Below are positions 52,001 through 60,488 of a stretch of 64,000 nucleotides of DNA, one piece after another (the stretch's first letter is position 1; each line of letters opens with the position of its first letter). The stretch is from Antedon mediterranea (taxonomy: Eukaryota; Echinodermata; Crinoidea; Comatulida; Antedonidae): contig NC_092679.1 in assembly GCF_964355755.1 (NCBI RefSeq), forward strand, positions 3,534,001 to 3,598,000, read 5' to 3'. Under the pieces are notes generated by a model that was not told the DNA's origin, did no database searches, and saw only the letters and a list, made by a program, of their open reading frames with translations. The position numbers and the translations under genes were made by a program.

Positions 52001-55000
52001 AACATCTAACCAATTTATAGAAAGTTATTACACCTATATTAAATATTATTCTCCTATGCTTTATTAAAGAATATTCCGTATTATAGTGTTCTGAAATGTA
52101 CTTTGTATAAAGTACAACATTATGTCAGATTAGGGCAAACCAATTTATGACCAATTTATAGAAAGTTATTAATAATTTAGGTATTTGTATAGCGCCAGAA
52201 TCAACTAAACCGAAGTAAAAATCAAAGGCTCTTATATTGGATGTTAAAAAGATGCGTTTTAAGTTCTTTTTAAAAATAGCAATAGAAGTTGAATGAGTAA
52301 AATGACGAGGGAGAGAATTCCAAAGAGAAGCAGCAGAGAACATAAAAGACCTTTGTCCATAAGATTTGGTGTTAATTATTACATATGTATTGAAGAGTAT
52401 ACTTTTTTCTTATCTGTACAATGATTTTTTTTTAGATTATCTTCTTTATTTGATATGGATATATTATGTAATCATGGTTTTTTGAAATAAAGAAATGAAG
52501 AATTATTGTATTTTATAGAAGATTTTAAAATGACAAGCAATGTTAACTTGAATGCAACCGATTCAAAAGCGCGTAATGTGATCCATCACGTTGTACACTC
52601 AAACGAAGAAGGAACGTACCAGAATGTGCAGATGTTAGAGCTCCTTGTGAGTGTCGGGGCTTCGTTAGACCAGAAAGACGTGAACGGCAAGACGCCTTTG
52701 GACTACGCTATGAACGTCAGATCGACTGAAATGACAGCGGCCATTCAAACGTTAAAGAAGGTGGCCGAGAAAAATAGGGTTAGTGATTCCTTAAATTTTC
52801 AGCAATCAGCTAATACTAAAAGGTATGATGACATCTATCTATGTATAAGTTTTTATATGCCGCCATACAAAGAACAAAACAATATTAGCATTATTAATTA
52901 AAAAGAAAAGTTTTAAGTTGACGTTTAAATAGATGTGCTGATGACATAATTTTTTTTAATTAATCCTTTTGTTTACATTTGTAAGGTCAAGCCTGAGGCT
53001 CTGAAGGTCAAATGGTCAGACAACATCCAATGGCAAGGGGAATCTCCGGACTTCCAGGAAGATTCCAAGAAAATGCTGCAAAAGCTGGAAGAAGAAATCC
53101 GTGGAGATGACCCAGACGACAAACCGTCTGCCCAAGTTGATGACAACTCTGGATTAACTGAGGGCGGGTGAGTTTTTTTTATGTGATATTGAATGTGATG
53201 GAAATGATGATGTCATATCACTTCCATATTTAGGCTTATCACTACCATATTTGAGCACATCAAATAACAGAGGCTGCATCTACAAAAGAAGCTTAGACCA
53301 AACCTTCTGTCTGAAGTTGGTAGAAACTAAACAAGAAGACTACACAGGACATTTTTGCAGTTAACTTGTGTAAATTCGAAAAATATTTTCTACTATTTCT
53401 TGCTTACAAATTACTTTATGCCTTTTTTTAGAGTGGTACTAATAGATCCTGAACTAAACATTCCATATAATGCTGTTATGACCAAGGTCGAAGTTCGCTA
53501 TGGTTTACAAGGAATGAATAATTTTTACAAGCTGCAGGTAATAATCATTTTACAATTTTTACTAATTTTCAGTAATAAATTTGTAATCATTTTTTCTCGC
53601 TACAAAAGCAGAACTGTTTTGTAATAATTTACTCTATAAATATAGATTATTCCTGATATTTAAATTGTTTAATTTTTAGAATTACAATGGAACCCCTATT
53701 GAGGGACATGCATAGTGTCAACTTATTGTGGGTGTCCCCTCAATTGACGTGTCCCATCAATCGATGTGTTCCCTCATTCGATGTGTCCCCTCAATTGAGG
53801 TGTCTCAAATAAGGAGAGCTCCACAATAATAAAAATGTGGAATTACCTTTTTATCTAGGTGATTCATCAAAAGGGAAAAGATGTATATGCGTTATTCACA
53901 CGTTGGGGCATGATTGGACAAAGTGGCCAGTTCCAATGTACACCATTCTCAACAAAGGAAGAAGCAGTCAAAGAGTTCTTGAAAGTATTTAGAAGTAAAA
54001 CTGGAAATAGTTGGAGTAATGTTAAGAAGTAGGTTCACTGATGCAATAACAATAATAACACTCTTTTTTTTTTTTCTAAAAATCAGTTATTATTTAAAAA
54101 AAATATCCTTAAAATAACATTTATAATTTAAACCAAAGCTTGATTATTTATTTTACTCCGTTTTTTTTTTTTTTCAGTTTTGAGAAGCAACCAAAGAAAT
54201 ATCGGTTAGTCAACGCTGATCCCTTGAAATCTAAGAGAGTTTATAAAGGAGAAAAGAATCCATCGTTTAGTAGTAAAATTGTATCAAAGTTACCAAGCCG
54301 TGTTATAGATGTAATGAAGAGTCTGGTAAGATTGTCATCATTGTTTTGATCTCTCTGTCATTTTAGTTTACACAGCTTTTTAATAAACCTCTTTAAATTG
54401 ATGTAACACTCGGTTTCTCTCTTTGTGTTTATTCTATATCTCATTTGTTGATGAAGTTCTGTCTACACTATCAAATTTTATTTGATAAAAAAATGTGATG
54501 TGCCCATATATGGTCACGATAATGTCATTATTACTACCATATTTGGGCACAGACGTTTGATAGTTTAGACAGAGCTTTAGAATTTTAAACCATTTGCAAT
54601 GTTACATGTTCTATGATTTCTACACTCTACAAAAATTGGATCATACTAAGTGTTATGTAGTCTGCTATTTATATTTAAAAACATCAATTTTTTATCAATC
54701 AGACAAATCACAAGATGTATGAAGCCTCCATGAGAGGTATTAACATTGACACCTCTTACTTACCAACCTCTATGATCTCGCGCGATGTACTCATGAAAGC
54801 CAAGAAAATCCTTACAAAAGTAAGCGAAAACTTAAAAGAATGTAACCGTCTACGAGATGAAAATCTGCTACAGGAAATCGAGAAATTCCAAAGCTTGATG
54901 GATGAGGTAGATATATATATATATATTTTATATATTAATATAGGTTGCAGTATGTATTTTTAACCAATTTATTGAGAATTTTTTTATTAAAACATATATC

Positions 55001-58000
55001 CGATACTATAATGCTTAAGTGAAGTTGAGTTTAGCAGTGTCCTCGCTAAATCTAATTCTATAAATTATTTTTATCTCTAGATTAATGATCTCAGCAATGA
55101 ATATTACGAACTCATTCCCCACATTGACTTCTCGTACCAAAATATATCACCACTAACGGACGAAAACACGCTCAAAGAAGCTGTTGAACTGATTACCAAT
55201 CTACTGGACTATGAGGTAGCAAGTAAAGTGATCCTGGGAGCACGCTTCAAACAACAAGGTGTGTACAGATAACATTATATCCTCTGTTAAGCTCTGTTCA
55301 CTTTTCTGTAAAACAAACAAAAATAAATACATGTTTTAACACTATAGCCAATCCCTAATTATGGATAACTCTATTCAGGGGACACTTTCCTGTGAAACAA
55401 ACAAGGGGAAATACATGTTTTGACATTACAGCCAACCTCTATTCAGAGGACACTTTCCTGTGAAACAAACCAGGGGAAATACATGTTTTGACATTACAGC
55501 CAACCTCTATTCAGGGGACACTTTCCTGTGAAACAAACAAGGGGAAATACATGTTTTGACATTACAGCCAACCTCTATTCAGGGGACACTTTCCTGTGAA
55601 ACAAACAAGGGGAAATACATGTTTTGACATTACAGCCAACCTCTATTCAGGGGACACTTTCCTGTGAAACAAACAAGGGGAAATACATGTTTTGACATTA
55701 CAGCCAACCTCTATTCAGGGGACACTTTCCTGTGAAACAAACAAGGGGAAATACATGTTTTGACATTACAGCCAACCTCTATTCAGGGGACACTTTATTG
55801 AGTCCTGAAGATGTCCCCTAGGATTTGCAATATTTAGTTTCTGCAGATACAAGTCATGTATTTTTTTACAGAGGTGAACCCACTTGACTACGTATACCGT
55901 ACACTTGATTGCCAATTGCAACTGTTGAACGAAGAATCCGGAGAAGCACAACGTATTCTAAGATATATACACAATACGCGTAAGTTTTTTTAATCTACTA
56001 AAGCTCTGTTTACACTATCAAACTAGTTTTACAAAAAAAGTGTGATGTGCCAAAATATAGCAGTGATATGATGTCGCCATATATGGGCACATCATATTTT
56101 TTCGTCACATAAAGTTTGATAGTGTAGATAGAGAGCTTAAAATCAATTGCTCAGGTATAATACTCCAACTCCTTATTTAATTCTCTCAATGCCAAACTGT
56201 TCCACATTATCAAATGTGCTGTATCAGCCATTGTCACAAGAAAAAAAAAGTTACTAAAATTCACACTATTTTATATCTACTTTTTAACAGAGGCACATGG
56301 GAACGTATCCATAGAGGGCATATTCCGCTTAAATCGTAGCGGTGAGGAAGAACGTTTATACAACAAAGGCGTTAGTAATCATATGTTACTATGGCACGGA
56401 ACGCAGTCGGCAAATCTTATCAGTATTTTAAAAAAAGGGCTTTTAGTTGCCCCTCCTGAGGCACCATCTACAGGTTATATGTTTGGAAAGGTTTGTATCA
56501 ATATTTATAAGTTTATAGTAATAAATTAAATGCAGCAGTTTCAACAAGAAGATTCTTTGACATTTTTTGGGTACTAAGTCCAGAATGCTTGTAATTATGT
56601 TATGTAGTTCAGCTGTAGCCTATCCTTGGTCCAAGGACCAAAGTTCAATCCTAGACCTAGTGCCAGGTATGACTGTTTCTACTCCACTCCCTAAAGCCTG
56701 TTTTCCTGTCGACGTTTTTCAACACTATCGTCGTTGATCGTTAACAGTTCAACGACGATCGTTTGAAAACGATCAAGTTGAAATGATAACGATAGCGAGT
56801 ACCTTTTCCTGTAAATTGTTAACATTTCAATGTTTACGTAGAGGATCGCCAATTTTTGTTAACGATAGCGTTGAATAACGTCGACAGGAAAACAGGCTTA
56901 AAGGGTCTTTCACACCTGTTCTGGAACTGTGCCGGTTTATAACCATGAAATAGTTAATTCATCCCCTGTAATTTGTTACAGTTACATGCTGTTGGGTGCG
57001 TATGAACTAATTATAATCTTTTACATTTTCAGGGGATCTACTTTGCAGACACATTTACAAAGAGTTCTGGTTATTGTCACTCCCGTGGTGAGGAGGACAG
57101 CAAATGGATGCTTCTCTGCGAGGTTAGCTTCTAAATTCATTTTACTAAATACAGATTTGTTGTAAAATTCTTCTGCGATATTCTTTAGTGTTTACTTCCA
57201 TCCATACTTGTCGGTAGTCTTGTAGATTTGAGAGCTTGTTGAATGAATAAAGAGATTATTATTAATTATATGATTCAACTGGGGCCACAAATAAAGATAA
57301 GTCTGATCTACAACGTGTTGTTATGTATGCATCACGTCTTATTGGAATAGAACGGAGCACTATTGAATTCATTTTCAGGAAGAGAGAAAACACATAGTAT
57401 ATTGCTAGATTCAGGCCATCCCATGCATAATGTATTTGAGATGTTACGTAGCGATAGACGTTACCGGTCCATCACTTCTCATACTAATAGGTTACGCAAC
57501 AGCTTCTATCCAGCTGCCATTCGGGCACTGAATGCTAGTTGGGAAACCGTACGAGATTGATGTGACATTATAGCATTTAATTGGGTTTTTGTTTGTTATT
57601 TATATCTGTATTTTGTTTCTCAGAGCAAACACAATGTCTATGTATATATGTTGTTTTACTGTATATGCAAATGACCATAAAAGGAAATGATGATTTCCAC
57701 TAATGAATATGAATAATAAATGAATTAACTGAGTCATTACACTAATTAAAGTCCTACTGCCATACTCTGTTAAATTTATAATCAAGTACAACATGTTTTT
57801 AATAATAAATGTTAATAAAGGTTTTTTTCCAGAAATTGTTATAATAGTAATCGGTGTTTTCATAATATAGTAATTGTGTTTATTTTATTTACTTAATTGT
57901 TTTTATCTTTGTTATAGGTTGCCTTAGGGAAGTCCTGTACTATCTCTAACTATTACGAGTTTGATGAAACTAAACACACGAAAAATAATGACAGTGTTTG

Positions 58001-58775
58001 TGGTAAAGGAAGGTCATATCCAAATCCCATGGAGACAATTCATCTTCCCCAAGGTAATTTTATTAATATGTAGGCCCTGCAAGGGGTATCTTATCGCAAT
58101 TCATTTTGCCAATCAAGGAGGGAGATTCATTTTGTTGTTTTATTTACTATTACACAATACATTAATTAATTAATTCCTATACAATCACAGAAACTCTGCT
58201 GAGCAAGATTTATGGAAAATAGATTGTGAATGACTTGCATACCATAGTTTTTAATGGGGATGTTTATTTGAGGGAGGCGTTTATGCTGGGGAAGCGTGTA
58301 ACATGGGTGTAACACCCGGTGTAACATGTATAATCAAATAAATATGCCATAGATTTGAAAAAATACAACACAATATTAAGTGATAACATACATTAACATT
58401 TGTATCAAAATGCTTGGTGAATTGTAGATCATGTCAATCAATGAATGCTACACTACAAATAAAATTGTTTTGTAATAACATTTATTGTGTGGTTATTTGA
58501 GGAAATAAATAAAGGTCCTGGGGTGGGGGGAATTTATTCAAAATGATGTTTTATATGGGGGGGGGGGCATTTATTCGAATAAATACGGGGGGCATTTATT
58601 CGAATAAATACTGTATGTTATTTGCTTTATTCTTTTTCACTTCACAGGCGCCAAGATTCCTTTGGGTGAAATGCATGATGAAAGCAATTATTATAATCTG
58701 AATCACAACGAGTTTATTGTTTACGACAGTTCACAGGTGTGTCTCCGCTACCTGGTTCAATTCAAAGATGCATAG
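31079..58775 (+). CDS. Ankyrin-WGR-PARP protein (PME-5-type poly-ADP-ribose polymerase), 46 exons
   Basis: Poly(ADP-ribose) polymerase: transfers ADP-ribose from NAD+ to target proteins, presumably in the nucleus. Coding exons: 31079-31138, 31810-31854, 32230-32410, 32812-33081, 33582-33809, 33960-34155, 34600-34896, 35356-35440, 36488-36607, 36990-37109, 37415-37495, 38055-38218, 38557-38666, 39266-39351, 39606-39762, 40665-40873, 41306-41530, 42057-42098, 42681-42974, 43317-43490, 44051-44180, 44643-44824, 45193-45275, 45613-45725, 45895-46126, 46496-46655, 46851-46927, 47138-47402, 47832-47990, 48255-48372, 48604-48721, 49125-49389, 49519-49666, 51543-51800, 52519-52778, 52986-53167, 53432-53537, 53859-54028, 54178-54325, 54703-54906, 55081-55258, 55872-55979, 56291-56490, 57033-57122, 57918-58053, 58648-58775. 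All are GT-AG, phases close, total 7,362 nt (2,453 aa). Order: basic/acidic N-region, ankyrin repeats (~560-1900), acidic insert (~1732-1817), WGR (~1965-2090), PARP regulatory (~2107-2270), catalytic (~2270-2453). Unlike tankyrase it has no SAM domain. C. elegans PME-5 has this layout and similar length. A second in-frame Met at 31819 is an alternative start. Divergent from SRBD1. Confidence 0.93.
31966..32060. repeat. 'CCGATTATAATCCCACCCC' repeat, copy 1
   Basis: ATAATCCCATGCTCGAGT twice in tandem, then AATCCGATTATAATCCCACC. The same start and end phrases recur at 39390-39518 around a longer middle. Probable short interspersed element, in a PARP intron. Confidence 0.6.
32423..32588. mobile_element. 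MITE family A, full copy
   Basis: Begins 13 nt after the end of PARP exon 3. Both termini present; the CATATTTGGGCA segment is duplicated. Confidence 0.9.
34220..34542. mobile_element. MITE family B, full copy
   Basis: Ends AAAGATGTATTGTC and GACAATATATCTTT; the interior matches 3628-3943 (TTTTGTAGTTTT, TGTTTTCACTT and a CTGGCAGAC palindrome remnant). In the PARP intron 6, ~60 nt before exon 7. Confidence 0.85.
36041..36140 (+). repeat. Duplicate of exon-8 3' end and splice donor
   Basis: The sequence ATGC.TTCACAAAGGTTAGTT and the following ~75 nt repeat 35424-35520, which spans the last codons of exon 8, its donor and intron start. The copy sits 600 bp into the same intron. Confidence 0.9.
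36221..36303. repeat. Inverted repeat (~30-bp arms)
   Basis: GGTATCTTTATTTCATAGTTC (one internal piece of the left arm) is inverted as GAACTATGAAATAAAGATACC in the right arm around a short AT loop. In the PARP intron 8. Confidence 0.85.
36781..36901 (-). mobile_element. tRNA-headed SINE, type 2
   Basis: On - it begins GTGGAGCTGTAGCTTGGTGG and includes the B box GGGGTTCAATCC. Similar decayed heads lie at 38356-38470 (-), 47430-47505 (+) and 56600-56690 (+). Confidence 0.65.
37165..37242. mobile_element. MITE family B, right-end fragment
   Basis: Retains only the right end GGGGGACAATACATCTTT with ~60 bases of interior. In the PARP intron 10. Confidence 0.7.
37855..38022. mobile_element. MITE family A, full copy
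   Basis: Ends TCTGTCTACACTATCAAAC and GTTTGATAGTGTAGACAAGCC. It ends 32 nt before PARP exon 12, so lies in the acceptor region. Confidence 0.9.
38356..38470 (-). mobile_element. tRNA-headed SINE, type 2, decayed
   Basis: On - it shows GGTGGTCATGATACTTGGC as the A-box region and CCTGGTTCAAGTCCTGTC as the B-box region. In the PARP intron 12, ~90 nt before exon 13. Confidence 0.6.
38722..38873. mobile_element. MITE family A, full copy
   Basis: Starts 56 nt after PARP exon 13; the CCCAAAT..GGT segment is duplicated; right end GTTTGATAGTGTAGACAAGG. Confidence 0.9.
38903..39062. repeat. Long foldback hairpin
   Basis: Arms of ~65 bp: GGTACAAATAATGGCAC and GAATGATGAAAGGTTATATC on the left are inverted on the right as GATATAACCTTTCATCATTC and GTGCCATTATTTGTACC. 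A loop of ~11 bp (GAGGCAAAGCC). In the PARP intron 13. Confidence 0.95.
39110..39232 (+). repeat. Shared intronic element, copy 1
   Basis: Contains TGTGACCCACATTCGTCCAA and CAAATGACAGGAATT; the same sequence lies in inverse orientation at 48385-48490. It directly follows the foldback hairpin. Confidence 0.8.
39390..39518. repeat. 'CCGATTATAATCCCACCCC' repeat, copy 2
   Basis: Opens ATAATCCCATGTTTGAGTA and closes CAATCCGATTATAATCCCAC; longer than copy 1 by an internal segment. In the PARP intron 14. Confidence 0.6.
40108..40420 (+). mobile_element. tRNA-headed SINE, type 1, full copy
   Basis: A tRNA Leu/Ser-like head with A box GTGGCCGAGCGGTTAAGAC and B box GGGTTCGAGGC, then a ~200-bp body with GTGCACTTTAAAGAACCTAG and GGTTACCC, and a (CAATT)n tail at the end. 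In the PARP intron 15; the related copies at 40925 and 42322 lie in the opposite orientation. Confidence 0.9.
40925..41213 (-). mobile_element. tRNA-headed SINE, type 1, inverse copy
   Basis: Body phrases CTAGGTTCTTTAAAGTGCAC and GATCAGTGGCTGTGATGTAC lead to the inverted tRNA head ending TTAACCGCTCAGCC. More diverged than the other two copies. In the PARP intron 16. Confidence 0.88.
42322..42618 (-). mobile_element. tRNA-headed SINE, type 1, inverse copy
   Basis: Nearly as well preserved as the copy at 40108. It ends TTAACCGCTCGGCCACTCA and lies ~60 nt before PARP exon 19. An open frame runs from it into exon 19, but that is accidental. Confidence 0.9.
43077..43203. mobile_element. MITE family A, full copy
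   Basis: Compact copy; ends TAAGCTCTGTCTACTCTATC and GATAGTGTAGACAGAGCTTTA. In the PARP intron 19. Confidence 0.9.
43570..43805 (+). mobile_element. LINE 3' fragment (RT C-terminal remnant)
   Basis: Encodes LSTFTSAASRLWNELPTSIR followed by a KSALKTHLF-like end, the conserved C-terminal segment of CR1/L2-type non-LTR reverse transcriptases, then TGGCGCATTAAAAATTTGTA and a (TTA)n tail. 5'-truncated. In the PARP intron 20. Confidence 0.75.
44270..44386 (-). mobile_element. Tigger/pogo-like element, inverse copy
   Basis: On - it reads GTCAACTCTCCAAAAACC, then ACCAGACTTTCTGGAAAACC, matching 20891-21062 in order. In the PARP intron 21. Confidence 0.5.
44850..44992. mobile_element. MITE family A, full copy
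   Basis: Starts 26 nt after PARP exon 22. The left end lacks the ACTATCAAA part (AAGCTCTGTCCACACTAG); the right end is intact. Confidence 0.88.
45300..45560. repeat. Imperfect ~134-bp intronic duplication with CTTTGACC phrases
   Basis: GGTCAGCAGAAACTGACTGA occurs at 45369 and 45503. The whole block is made of degenerate 'CTATGCC.CTTTGACC' phrases. In the PARP intron 23. Confidence 0.75.
45764..45900 (+). repeat. Tandem duplication of the exon-25 acceptor region
   Basis: GCGACGCTGAAAATT through TTTTAAGCTGC appears twice (about 45764-45822 and 45839-45898). The second copy provides the acceptor used here for exon 25; the first carries a decoy AAGCTGCC acceptor. Confidence 0.9.
47513..47706. 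mobile_element. MITE family A, expanded copy
   Basis: Longest copy (~190 bp), with an extra GTGCCCATTATAGGACATGA segment; the right end is worn (GTTTGATAGTGTAAAAG). In the PARP intron 28. Confidence 0.85.
48385..48490 (-). repeat. Shared intronic element, copy 2
   Basis: Inverse of 39110-39232 (AATTCCTGTCATTTGATTGG and GTGGGTCACATTCCATGCAA). It starts about a dozen bases after PARP exon 30. Confidence 0.8.
48754..49060 (-). mobile_element. LINE 3' end fragment
   Basis: On - it ends GATGAATAAAGAATTTGAAT, the same tail as at 25915-26064. The upstream part has no intact frame. In the PARP intron 31. Confidence 0.5.
49732..49770 (+). repeat. Penelope-type ribozyme-like motif
   Basis: CTGAGGA, one extra base, GATC, a loop, GATC, then GAAACGTC: hammerhead-like core blocks in order, with the same one-base offset as at 10551-10585. 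In the PARP intron 33, upstream of an unrelated LINE. Confidence 0.45.
49902..51532 (+). mobile_element. 5'-truncated non-LTR retrotransposon (LINE) in PARP intron 33
   Basis: An open frame from 49902 to the TAA at 51342-51344 encodes the reverse transcriptase (~480 residues) but no endonuclease, so the element is truncated at its 5' end. Seen in order: KTGKVPADWKVAHVVPIHKS and NYRPISLTSVVGKMLE, motif A AVFLDWSKAFDKV, motif B SGVPQGSVLGPILFNLY, motif C LYADDTVLF, and a C-terminal region ending FYVTGLLNVYPC. The best family guess is the jockey/CR1-like group. The frame has no stops or frameshifts, so insertion is recent. A 3' UTR of ~160 nt ends in a GAATAT-type short repeat at 51507-51532, 10 bp before the exon-34 acceptor. 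No upstream ATG is needed; the frame opens by truncation. Confidence 0.9.
52170..52345 (-). mobile_element. LINE 3' fragment (RT C-terminal remnant)
   Basis: On - it encodes MFSAASLWNSLPRHFTHSTS, then IAIFKKNLKRIFL, the conserved end of CR1/L2-type reverse transcriptases. The rest of the element is missing. In the PARP intron 34. Confidence 0.75.
53178..53268. mobile_element. MITE family A, core fragment
   Basis: Only the GATGATGTCATATCACTTCC, ACTACCATATTTGAGCACAT core remains; starts ~11 nt after PARP exon 36. Confidence 0.6.
53432..54325 (+). other. PARP gene: WGR domain, exons 37-39
   Basis: A WGR fold of the type in PARP1/2/3, which contacts DNA: NNFYKLQVIHQKGKDVYALF, then TRWGMIGQSGQF and FSTKEEAVKEFLKVFRSKTG, ending KKYRLV. 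The signature Trp-Gly-Arg reads Trp-Gly-Met here. Confidence 0.88.
53690..53830. repeat. Degenerate 'GTGTCCCCTCAATTGA' minisatellite
   Basis: Four to five imperfect ~20-bp units of GTGTCCC.TCAATTGA, with palindromic CAATTG cores. In the PARP intron 37, ending ~30 nt before exon 38. Confidence 0.75.
54453..54579. mobile_element. MITE family A, full copy
   Basis: Ends AAGTTCTGTCTACACTATC and GATAGTTTAGACAGAGCTTT. In the PARP intron 39. Confidence 0.88.
55330..55800. repeat. 68-bp minisatellite, ~7 copies
   Basis: The phrase CCAACCTCTATTCAGGGGAC recurs every 68 bp (ATTCAG at 55441, 55509, 55577 and on). Units are nearly identical except the first one or two. In the PARP intron 41, ending ~70 nt before exon 42. 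Confidence 0.97.
56000..56139. mobile_element. MITE family A, full copy
   Basis: Starts 21 nt after PARP exon 42. Ends AAAGCTCTGTTTACACTATC and GATAGTGTAGATAGAGAGCTT. Confidence 0.88.
56694..56899. mobile_element. MITE family C
   Basis: Perfect 20-plus-bp inverted ends (left AAGCCTGTTTTCCTGTCGAC; right GTCGACAGGAAAACAGGCTT) around an interior of repeated AACGATCG and AACGATAGCG words. In the PARP intron 43, between the two catalytic-domain exons carrying His and Tyr. Only copy seen in the window. Confidence 0.92.
57270..57720 (+). mobile_element. LINE 3' fragment (RT C-terminal remnant)
   Basis: Encodes HPMHNVFEMLRSDRRYRSIT, then SHTNRLRNSFYPAAIRALN, the C-terminal signature of a non-LTR reverse transcriptase distinct from the CR1-like pieces, followed by ~130 nt and a GAATATGAATAATAAATGAA tail. 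A further tail-like phrase (TTGAATGAATAAAGAGATTA) precedes it at 57238. In the PARP intron 44. Confidence 0.75.
58500..58620. repeat. Short G-rich tandem repeat
   Basis: GGGGGGCATTTATTCGAATAAATAC is present twice (written in full it exceeds the limit only by a few bases; key words are GGGGGG, CATTTATTCG and AATAAATAC), after a G12-type run. Ends ~30 nt before the last PARP exon. Confidence 0.7.
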
Positions 58776-60366
58776 AGGGCGCTTGACAATCCTTTTGAAT
58801 AAGTGTACTAATTGTGTACATGAATATGTCATAATTTTGTGTTTTCAGTAATGGAAAGTAGTACCTTGTGAATGCACCTTTTGTTTTTATGATAAAGTGA
58901 GGGCCATAACAAGATATTAAGTTAGTTTTCACACAAGGTGCAGAGTGATGGAAGTGTGCAAAGACAGGGTGTGTAGGGGAACAGGGATTCAGTATAAAAT
59001 TAACCTCAGTGAGTGTAGGTAATTTAGCTGAGATGGTTGAACCCTAAATCCCTTGTTGAATCAAGTATCAATGTTTATATGATTCGAACCCGAATTTTAA
59101 AAAAAATACAGTTGTAACAAAAATTTAGGGAGGGGAAATATCGGCATTTATAAGCTTTTCACACATTTTTTAAAATCCAAGTGAAAATACAATAATTTCA
59201 ACATTTTAGCCAAAAAATGGTGCATATGTAATTTATTTTAAAACTTGTAAATTTAATAATACAGTTTTATAAATTTACCATTGATAATAAACCTTTTTAA
59301 GAATAAATTTATTTTAAAACTGTTTGCCCTTATTTTTGATTGGGCATACAATGTTGTATAAATTTAATGAATGAATTTGTTAATTGATTAAAAATCAATT
59401 ATTAATATAAAAATAAAATTGATAAATGATTTAAATTGAATAATATAAAAATAGACCAAATACAGTATTTTAAGATAAAAATATGACTGAGTTATGTAAT
59501 AATAGTTTGTACAAATTCTTAATCCTTGTCTTATCAACATTTTTATCGTAATTATTGAAGCTAATATTTTAGCATGCATATAAGTCGTGTCACTCTTAAA
59601 GAAATTTCATTTCCATTCAAGTTTATTTTCTAATTTTACATCCATTCAAAATTGGAATATTCAAAATTAATTTAAAAAATGGTTTTTACTGTAAAAGGCA
59701 TTTTCATTTTATTGCGATTGCTGCATAAAAGTTTTTTGCTAACAATAATATTAGTGTGTGATTAAAATGATGTATTAGAGTGCCATTGCATAAAGTGTAT
59801 GCTGAATTAACCCAATAAAATAATTTTTAATTGTGAATACAATGTATCAAATTTTAGCCACTTTTCAACATTTAAAGTGACATTTTAACATAGCGATTAA
59901 ACGAACACTTACCTTTGATCTCTATTTTATGAGTTGAACGGACGATGGCGAGTGCAGGATTTCATTTTGACCGATCACTGAAATAAAATAGTGGCAATAA
60001 TGGCTATCAGTTAATTTTGCTTAGTGGTTTTTCACAATATGCTCTATAGAATAGTGCATGGCAATAGTATTCTAAGATGCATTAATAGTACTAATGAACC
60101 ATCAGTGAATGGTATATTTTATTGTTTGATAGTAATTCATAATTTTTTTTAATAGTGTTTAGTTTTAAATGATGTAGATTTTAACTTGCATGTATATTTA
60201 TATTTTAGATCGAGCACTGTATATTTTTTAACAATTGTTTTGTGCTATTTTGCAATTGCTGAAGACGCAATGTATTGGGGGTTCATTTCTTTATCACATT
60301 CAAAACATTTGTAATTAAAAATCTCGCATGCATCTTAATTAATGATCCATGGACCAGGTGATGACT
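58776..60366. other. PARP 3' UTR and intergenic DNA
   Basis: Several AATAAA signals follow the stop (for example 59286-59291 and one near 59303); I cannot tell which is used. No gene seen. Confidence 0.5.
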
Positions 60367-60488
60367 AAAGCTCTGTCCACACTATAAACTTTATGTGATA
60401 CAACAATGTAATAAGCCCATATATGGACATGATAATGTCATATCACTACCATTTAGGCATACATTTGTTTTGATGGTGTAAACAGAAC
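60367..60488. mobile_element. MITE family A, degraded copy
   Basis: Left end AAAGCTCTGTCCACACTATA; right end worn to TTTGATGGTGTAAACAGAAC. Intergenic. Confidence 0.8.

Larger units (their letters stand above)
38055..52778 (+). other. PARP gene: ankyrin-repeat region, exons 12-35
   Basis: Repeated T.PLH.AA or equivalent cores spaced ~33 residues apart: ATPLHFAAVN, KPIHYAAACE, TTPLMIAAQT, KTPLHFAAQNGH, KTALMHAVINGH, NTLVHYAAAYG, RTPLIIAILN, KTALHYVASS, RTPLHLAVNA, QTPLHLAAYRG, NTPLATAMIGG, QTPLILCIRNG, VTPLMHAVKK and KTPLDYAMN. Likely a protein-binding surface. Exon 34 interrupts the array with a ~70-residue Asp/Glu-rich stretch. Confidence 0.9.
54703..58775 (+). other. PARP gene: regulatory and catalytic domains, exons 40-46
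   Basis: The regulatory helical domain starts at exon 40 and includes VSENLKECNRLRDENLLQEI and YYELIPHIDFSYQNISPL. In the catalytic domain LLWHGTQSANLISILKKGL carries the triad His (~2305), KGIYFADTFTKSSGYCHSR the triad Tyr (~2339), and NEFIVYDSSQVCLRYLV the triad Glu (~2433). With all three present it should make poly- rather than mono-ADP-ribose. It ends VQFKDA at TAG (58773-58775). Confidence 0.95.

Noticed and set aside
31079-58775. Tankyrase orthologue
   Set aside because: WGR and PARP regulatory domains are present and no SAM domain is seen between the ankyrins and the catalytic domain.
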